NCBI GenBank assembly: GCA_944470555.2
Contig: OX104128.1
Coordinates: 41,399,920-41,463,919 of the forward strand
DNA: 64,000 bases
From: Heterobilharzia americana
Taxonomy: Eukaryota > Platyhelminthes > Trematoda > Strigeidida > Schistosomatidae
Reading direction: 5' to 3'
The position numbers and the translations under genes were made by a program. This document shows, piece after piece, positions 57,976-64,000 of this stretch; positions within the stretch are counted from its first letter, which is position 1; the number at the start of each line of letters is the position of its first letter. The notes beneath the pieces are model-generated. The model was not told the DNA's origin, ran no database searches, and saw nothing but the letters and a program-made list of their open reading frames with translations.

Positions 57976-58619
57976 TAATAACCTGAAATAAGGATTGAAC
58001 TCTTCTGTCCCTTTCATAAAGGAAAAGAAAGGAACAGAAATGTCTAAACTTTCGGCAAAAAAACATCTTGAGTCTATGGAAATGATAAATTGCATCCGAA
58101 ACGTTATCCGGTAAATAATTCTGTTTTGTAGAATAATATCTAACAAGTAGGCTAGTGTGTCTATAACATGTTCATCCGTACATACCTTTATTACGTTCAG
58201 TTGCACATATGATTATCATTTACTATCGGGATATGTTCAGTAGGCCGTTGGGAAATGGCGATGGGTACGGTCAATGGGGTTTTGTTTTATGGTCTTACAC
58301 TTCTGCGCCTATCTATCCGTCAATACATTTATGAATTCCACCAGTTTAGGTCACAATACGTGCGCCTAGACTTTAGTGAAATCAAACTGTAACTCACTTA
58401 TAAACAGTATGACATTGAGTATAGTTCTCTCTTACTTGGGACTGCGCATTAGTTGACGTCTGATAATTTGATAGATACAAACCCCATGAATTTCATCATC
58501 TTTTGAAAATATTTGCGAAATTTATAGGGTTATCTTCTACATATGGCGTGTGCCAACAGTGTTAAATGGCGTGTTTTCTGTTACACATATTGTAATGGTG
58601 AAATTTTACTGTGAATTAA

Positions 58620-59330
58620 CTTCATAGGATTCATGGTTATGGCTGCAGTACCATCGTCTTCAAGTTGAGATGGCGTAATCAAGTGAAACGCAGCTATTAA
58701 AGGTAGAGGACATGAGAAGGCTTCAGGTGTTCGACTACTGCTGCCTTCATAGTGTAGACCGTGTTTCATGGGGATAGCATGTCGCTAATGCTGAAGTCAA
58801 GTGTAGACTTTTAGAGTGGAGATGAAAGCCAGTTGTGAAACCTCACCAACTGAGGTGGCTAAGAGATGTGTTACGAAGGTCAAGTCACCATTTGCTTCGT
58901 CGCAATTTGTTAGCTTATATAGCCAAGGGAAAGGCTCGGAATGTCCAGACTAAAACCTGGCACTACTCCATGAAGTCTTCCACTGATAATCTCACTCACG
59001 TAAGGTAATGTCAACTTCCCCGTTGCACTCTGAGTGACAACACAAATAAGCGGTTAGAGACTCTAAATGGTATAGCTCAGAATCGATGTCAGCGTCACTG
59101 AGATATTCACACATTATCTCAATCGTTATACTGAGTTCTGTATTTTCTTACTCCTCCTTCCTCTTTCACTACTTTCTAGTGCTTTTGATCTGTTCTTCTT
59201 TATTTCTTCAACTTTCATCTTATTGTTTTGTTAATTGAGGTGCTACTATGAAGTGTGTTAACTTGGATTGTTACGTATTAATACTTGGTCTCATGTTGAT
59301 ATTTATGATGATGATGAATAAAAAGATGAT
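58620..59330 (+). mobile_element. 3' end of a second non-LTR retrotransposon family
   Basis: The C-terminal tail of a LINE polyprotein unlike that of copies A-C. Coding pieces read 'KVEDMRRLQVFDYCCLHSVD', 'HVANAEVKCRLLEWR', 'VKPHQLRWLRDVLRRSSHHL', 'GKARNVQTKTWHYSMKSSTD', matching the usual 'RLRWLGHVLRM' and 'GGQTKTWH' blocks of schistosome LINE C-termini. Stops and small shifts break it. It ends with a GATGAT-type tail near 59,307-59,318 and 'gaataaaaag'. It is 5'-truncated; the region left of about 58,620 is not clearly homologous. Confidence 0.7.
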
Positions 59331-59334
59331 AGAA

Positions 59335-60170
59335 ATTGCTCTGTCACTCTTTGTATATGAGTGTATCACCGAATAGTTAACTGAATCTCTTTGCGTGACT
59401 ATAAGTGAATCATTATCACGCCAAGGAAATCTATAGTTAAATAACACTTACGAATGTTGTATTATATGATGGTGTCAAAACAGAAACTAACACGATGTCG
59501 TAATAAGGAAATATTCCACATATTTGAAAAGTATACTTTGATGGAATTCTGATAGTATCTCATCCACAAACCCACTCGAGTTGGCTTTCATCAGATATAT
59601 TGTTTAAAATCAAACTGTCTGCCAGAACTTACCGAAGTCGACCAACGATTACATTTAATCTAACCACGTAAATTTATGAAATCTATACTGAAGAGTAATA
59701 TGGTCGGTGCTAGTAGGTTGGAGACAATTAGTGGCCTTTTGAACGGTCGGTAACAACCAGACTACGTAAGCTGACAAGTGGCTCAGTTCTTTAGTGGAAC
59801 ATGAGTTTATTCAAGACCAACCATTGCTGATGAATAGTGCCTTACATCTTTTAGATTACATTCACTTGTCTTATATGATCACGAGTTATCATTTGAACTG
59901 ATGAGGAGTAGGTGTTAATATGTTAAAAGCTTTGAAAATGACATTTCATTGAAGTAAGGTAAGTGTAATTGTAGTGGACTACCAGCTTTCACTGTCCTTT
60001 GAAAATCTACTGTACTGCATAAATCTGTTCAAATATTATAAACAGTTAAATATTGGGTTTGAACAGAGATTAAAGTATATGAACATGAACAACAATTTCT
60101 ATTCCAAACACCACCCAGTTAATAATACTGTTCCACTGTATGAAATTGCAAATAAACAATCTAATATTGA
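59335..60170. other. No gene seen
   Basis: AT-rich spacer. A 66-codon frame at 59,974-60,174 has no motif. Confidence 0.45.
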
Positions 60171-60174
60171 ATAA

Positions 60175-60365
60175 ATGGTTAACACGTTCGCCGTGAAACC
60201 TGAAGGTCCTGAGTTCGACCCCTAGCCGGGTCGTAGGTGCGTAGTGGTGCGGAGTCGCATACCAGAACGAAACAGTTGTCCAGTGCTCCCAAATTTTTAA
60301 TGGTTACCCAACTTGTGTCAGTCCGTGATGAATACTACCTGCAAATTAAAATCCCCATTCATCTC
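60175..60365 (+). mobile_element. SINE family 1, tRNA-like and 3' parts
   Basis: Forward copy starting at 'atggttaacacgttcgccgt' with a clean B box GAGTTCGACCC (60,212-60,222). Hammerhead block: CTGANGA reads GTGCGGA (broken), GAAA intact, GTC cleavage triplet kept. 3' end 'gatgaatactacctgcaaat'. The 5' body is missing. Confidence 0.85.
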
Positions 60366-60369
60366 AAAA

Positions 60370-61025
60370 ATACATAATATGGCATAAAACATCTTATTAC
60401 TTTAATAGATAGTGAGTAATCAGTACACCATTTTGTCATAACATGAAGCATCTGATTGTCTGTCTCATGGAAGAATGGAGGGTAAATGTTATGAGATTAG
60501 ACGACTAACTGCCACTAACACTCAGCTGATCAAAGATTGTCATCCACCATGCTTTATTATAGTGCATAGTAAGTAGGTTCGGAGTATGATTTATTGATTG
60601 ATTAAATAAGGTCCATGTGACCACAAAAACCAGTGGCTGGAGATTCTGAGGGATACAGCATGCAGTCGATACCACTGATGTAGATGTACCTACACATTAA
60701 CTTCGTCTCAATCATCATACCGAATTCAGCATTTTTCTAATTCCTGTTATCTTACCACATTTTTCTACCACCTTTAACTGCTTTCTTTTCTACTTCTTTA
60801 TCTTTCACTGTAGTGCTTTCGCGCTTGATGTTCTGACATGAAGCGTGGTAACTTGGACAGCTTAGCAATAATACCAGGTTCTGTGTTGACCTTGTGTGAC
60901 TGTCTGCTTGCATTAATACAACGGTAAGTGAAGTGAATTTATGATTCTTCAAAGAAAAACACTGAATATTGAAAGAAAGATTCCCGTCACTGTAAGAACA
61001 GAACTTGGACAGTGTAGGAAGATAT
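60370..61025. other. No gene seen
   Basis: AT-rich DNA. The 93-codon reverse frame at 60,752-61,033 lacks motifs and is probably chance. Confidence 0.4.
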
Positions 61026-61029
61026 AATT

Positions 61030-61480
61030 TCATAGTAGATTAGTTTATTTGATGGAACGCACTGTAATACTGTATTACTAGTAGTCTCACCTAAATGATT
61101 CGAACACTTAAACTTTTTTTCCATACTTCCGCAGCTCCTCATCGTTGTGTGGAGTTTTCCAAATATCTGTAAAACATAATGTATCCTCTTTATAGCATGC
61201 ATTCGGTGTTGATTCAGTGAACATAGTTTCAGGAATCAGTCTACTCTCCTACTTAGTTATGTTGGAATTAAGAACTTTCACCTTATCCCATCTTATGGTT
61301 AGATTAATTATGAGTCAGTGTATACAGAGAGATGCCTGAAGTTTTCCTAGTGATCACTTATTTTAGAAGCATCTATTATTCTGTACTTCATTAAATGTAA
61401 GCACTTCGATATTTCTACTCATCCTGATCAACTGCCTTGACTTATGGTACACTTGACTCCGAAATCGTTACTTAGCACTT
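61030..61480 (-). mobile_element. Second remnant of the 52.5-kb Penelope-like family
   Basis: Diverged match to the left part of the element at 52.5 kb in the same orientation. 61,035-61,085 resembles the arm ('gtttatttgat' and 'ctgtaatactgtattacta'). 61,200-61,330 resembles the coding end ('gtgttgattcagtgaacata', 'ccttatcccatctta'). The right arm and upstream coding part are not recognisable. Confidence 0.6.
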
Positions 61481-61624
61481 ATTATATTAGATAGTTATGC
61501 TGATACGCTGCAATGGTTGAAAGTGAAATGGAGTCCTGGTTCACACTAGGAGTTTTAGTTTATTACTGATAGACTTGATGGCGAAAAAATGCTTTGGTTC
61601 AGTTCGGAGGATAGTCAGAACTGA

Positions 61625-61770
61625 TTGGTTGATTTCAGGTTGGTATTCATCATCGACTGACATCATTTGGAGATACATTGGAAAACTGGGAGCACTAAAC
61701 AGCTGTTTCTTCCTAATATGCGACTATCTAGCAGTGCACTCCCATAACTCCACCAGAGACAGCACTTTCA
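61625..61770 (-). mobile_element. SINE family 1, 3' part
   Basis: Reverse copy of the 3' half. On the element strand the core reads CTAGATA (broken), with GAAA intact and the ACAGCTGT stem III palindrome kept. It joins a forward copy. Confidence 0.78.
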
Positions 61771-61774
61771 CTTT

Positions 61775-62185
61775 CCAACTTGAAATCAATAAATCCTCAC
61801 CAACCTGCAAGTTGAACTGCGGTTTAGTGATCATTGGTGACTTGGTTTGAGATGAGACTTACAGAACTTCTAATGAGAAGTCATGACTGATAGGGGAGAC
61901 CTACTAGGACATGAGGACAAATACTCATTGATGGCAATCGATAAAGATAACGGTTTATCGCGAATTGACAGAAGTAAGAAAATGTAGACCATCAAATTGC
62001 AACCCAGTGTCTCAATGGTTACATGCTTGACATGAAATTTGAAGGCATTGGATATCATGTGTGACGGAGTAACGGATGTGCATTGCTGAGTCCCATACTG
62101 GAAAGAAACACCTGCTCAGTGTTTTGCGTTTTTCAGTGGTTTTCCATATGATGCCATTCCGTAATGAATTCCAACTTGAAAACCC
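61775..62185 (+). mobile_element. SINE family 1, near full length
   Basis: Forward copy, preceded by a scrap of 3' end sequence ('ccaacttgaaatcaataaat', 61,778-61,797). The 5' body, 'gcgaattgacagaagtaag', 'cccagtgtctcaatggttac', and a ribozyme block with a short deletion across CTGANGA follow. It ends 'aatgaattccaacttgaaaa'. Confidence 0.78.
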
Positions 62186-62189
62186 TCGG

Positions 62190-62865
62190 TTTTCGCTGAT
62201 CTTAGAATTCACTCCCCATCATGTATAGCTGAAATATGGGACTGACTGATGTATTCAAAAACCATTTCACAACAAAATGACCTCAGTCCATAACACAGAA
62301 ATATACTGCTATAAAACTAGACTAGGAAAGGGAATAATTAAATAGAGTGGAGATAATAAAATAAAGTGTTATATGCCCATTATCGCTGTGACACATTGAT
62401 TCCTGACATCTCAGGTACTCTAGCTACGAGACCTGTGTGTTACATACACGACTGGGCTTGACAATTTGGTTAGTTTCATGGGGTTTCTTCCAGACTATAT
62501 AAAACGCAATTTCTTTAGCAGTCGCAAAGTGAAAAAAAGCGTCATTCACCTCTATCTAGGTTTTCATAGCTCGTCTAGTTCACGTTAGTCTATGTTTATA
62601 ATTAGCAACGAACCTACCACGTCCTAGAAGCTACTCACCTGAACAATTTACTTTCCTTAACATATTATTGTCGATTCTCCATGACTTTATGTTGTCATTC
62701 CACCACATCCTTCCACACTAACTCATTTCTTAGTTGGAAGAAATCGATAAATCATTTTACTGAATAAGCCTTAGCGCAACAGCATGGTATATACTTTCTA
62801 CTACGTATTTTAAGCATCTCCTAGTAGGGAAACAATAGTAACTGCATGCACAAAACAGTCTTAGT
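62190..62865. other. No gene seen
   Basis: AT-rich spacer. From about 62,760 it may already belong to the flank of the Penelope-like remnant to the right. Confidence 0.4.
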
Positions 62866-62869
62866 TGTG

Positions 62870-63780
62870 TTGTCTTCTTTGAGCTGGGTGGCTGTTTAAT
62901 CGTGGAGTTTTCATAGCCTTTGTAGACGACATCATCAGCACTAACTTCAGTATGAAGTGAGCTGTCAGTATTTCCCCGTGAGTGATTTAGTAGCTTGCCC
63001 TGGCCAACTGGCTTGTGATTGGTTGTATCCTTTGATGGCTGTGTCATTGACTGCATAGATTTTCTTGTTGGCAGTTCCTCTGCTTAACCTCTGACCCTTT
63101 TGTTGCTTATAGTTTTTCTTATTGGTTGATAGATTGCGTCTATATCTATACATCTGTTGAATGCTGACTTACCAGAAGGCTAAGCTTCAAGGAATTCTCT
63201 GATATTCTTTGTATTCCCTACGTCTAAAATTTCCATACTATCAAAATTTAATTCATGTCCATAGTTATCCTCGTGCACTGAAATGAGCAATGCAATTTCA
63301 TGACGTTTACTAGCCAGTTTGTATTCACGTATACGAAAGTCAAGAGGGTGACCGCTTTGTCCAATGCAGTGTAGACCACAATTATTGCAGTTGATCTTGT
63401 AAATGGTATTCGGTTTGTCTTCTTTAGCTGTTGCGTACTTTGGTCTACATCATATGGTTTTAAGGGAATTGGTTAGTTTTTAAGCTACACCAATTCCAAA
63501 AGGTCTCAGTAATCTTGTCATGATCTCTGATATATTCTTTATATACGGTAGGATGATCTGTTTGTTGATTTCTGTGGATTACCTGTAATCGATGATGCAC
63601 GAGATAGACATCTTCTGATAAAGTCTCAGGGGTAGCCATTCTTCTTTGGAATAGACATCAAGTAATTTCTTTCATTTCCCCGTGAAGTTGTTTTACTTTA
63701 GCGTGTTCTCGCTCTTCTGAATAGAGTCTGAGTTATCGTTTGCACAATTACTTCTAGCCAGATACATACTCCATCAGATT
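62870..63780 (-). mobile_element. Penelope-like element remnant, second family
   Basis: A reverse-strand coding remnant. It reads linker (63,780-63,450: 'ILPYIKNISEIMTRLLRPFG'), GIY-YIG endonuclease (63,430-63,190), and a C-terminal extension (63,180-62,870: 'HTEVSADDVVYKGYENSTIK'). The RT core is missing or lies beyond the homology. No terminal repeats seen. Confidence 0.65.
63180..63440 (-). pseudogene. GIY-YIG endonuclease remnant
   Basis: Open stretch reading 'NTIYKINCNNCGLHCIGQSG', then 'RIREYKLASKRHEIALLISV', 'HEDNYGHELNFDSMEILDV', 'NTKNIREFLEA'. The Tyr, the Cys pair and the IGQ of the Penelope-type GIY-YIG motif are visible, with the second motif Tyr changed (CIG for YIG). Stops flank both sides. 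It differs in sequence and C-terminus from the 52.5-kb family, so it is a distinct lineage. Not functional as it stands. Confidence 0.65.
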
Positions 63781-63838
63781 GTGCAATGCATCATACCGAC
63801 TAGATTAGTAATTGTTCTTTTCCGTATGAAAGTGCTCG

Positions 63839-63980
63839 AATGACTCTAAAGGCCACTCTAATAACAATTGAAATAGCCAATTAGACTTCTTCATTGTACG
63901 GAAATCTGCCCTTCCAGCCGAAATAAAGAAATCTAATTGGGTGTTTCAACCGTTGCTAGGGTGGCCTTTAAAGTAACTTC
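63839..63980. repeat. Foldback (MITE-like) repeat, copy 10
   Basis: 142 bp. The arms 'tgactctaaaggccactcta' and 'gctagggtggcctttaaagt' are clear, as is the central 'ggaaatctgcccttccagcc'. With copy 5, among the best kept. Confidence 0.9.
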
Positions 63981-64000
63981 TCTAACTGGTTACTTCAACA

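Noticed and set aside
1920..60230. tRNA-like A and B boxes at many sites
   Set aside because: All lie inside repeated SINE copies, lack a complete cloverleaf with paired acceptor stem, and are followed by hammerhead blocks. They are not tRNA genes.
1..64000. CRISPR arrays, bacterial operons, ribosome-binding sites
   Set aside because: No regularly spaced direct repeats and no prokaryotic gene structure. The repeat content is that of an animal genome.

Overview
The window reads as AT-rich, gene-poor DNA from a schistosome-type trematode. I infer this from the repeats: tRNA-related SINEs that carry hammerhead ribozymes (SMalpha-like), degenerate RTE-clade LINEs, and Penelope-like elements with GIY-YIG endonucleases. 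I found no intact host protein-coding gene, rRNA gene, convincing tRNA gene or CRISPR array. There are no operons or bacterial signals. Most open frames are fragments of broken transposons, their antisense shadows, or chance frames in AT-rich DNA. The species call is an inference from repeat families.

Layout. 0-4.4 kb: old SINEs, then an inverted LINE 3' fragment lying between two long (TA)n arrays. 4.5-7.4 kb: 5'-truncated RTE copy A (+). 10-12 kb: SINE cluster, including an intact-looking hammerhead at about 10,336-10,380. 12.5-16.3 kb: full-length but dead RTE copy B (-), with a 13-bp target-site duplication (one mismatch). 18-22 kb: SINEs, a lone 155-codon frame, hairpin (MITE-like) repeats and an LTR-like repeat. 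22.8-26.6 kb: full-length but dead RTE copy C (+), inserted in a SINE with a 9-bp duplication. 26.6-44 kb: mostly unique AT-rich sequence with scattered SINEs and a three-copy cluster of a 140-bp foldback repeat. 44.4-46.1 kb: degenerate coding-like sequence I do not recognise. 48-52 kb: sparse SINEs. 52.5-53.3 kb and 61.0-61.5 kb: two remnants of one Penelope-like family, the first bounded by inverted arms of about 110 bp. 58.6-59.3 kb: 3' end of a second LINE family. 62.9-63.8 kb: remnant of a different Penelope-like element. 63.8 kb: another foldback repeat.

The most interesting signals are linked. (1) Three SINE families all show a hammerhead-like layout with a tiny palindromic stem III. 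(2) A hammerhead-like remnant abuts the terminal arm of the Penelope-like element. (3) RTE copies B and C are separate insertions, yet share frameshifts, many short tandem duplications and a mutated RT active-site box (FAND where F/YxDD is expected). This points to a defective lineage copied in trans. (4) A constant-length foldback family of about 140 bp recurs ten times.
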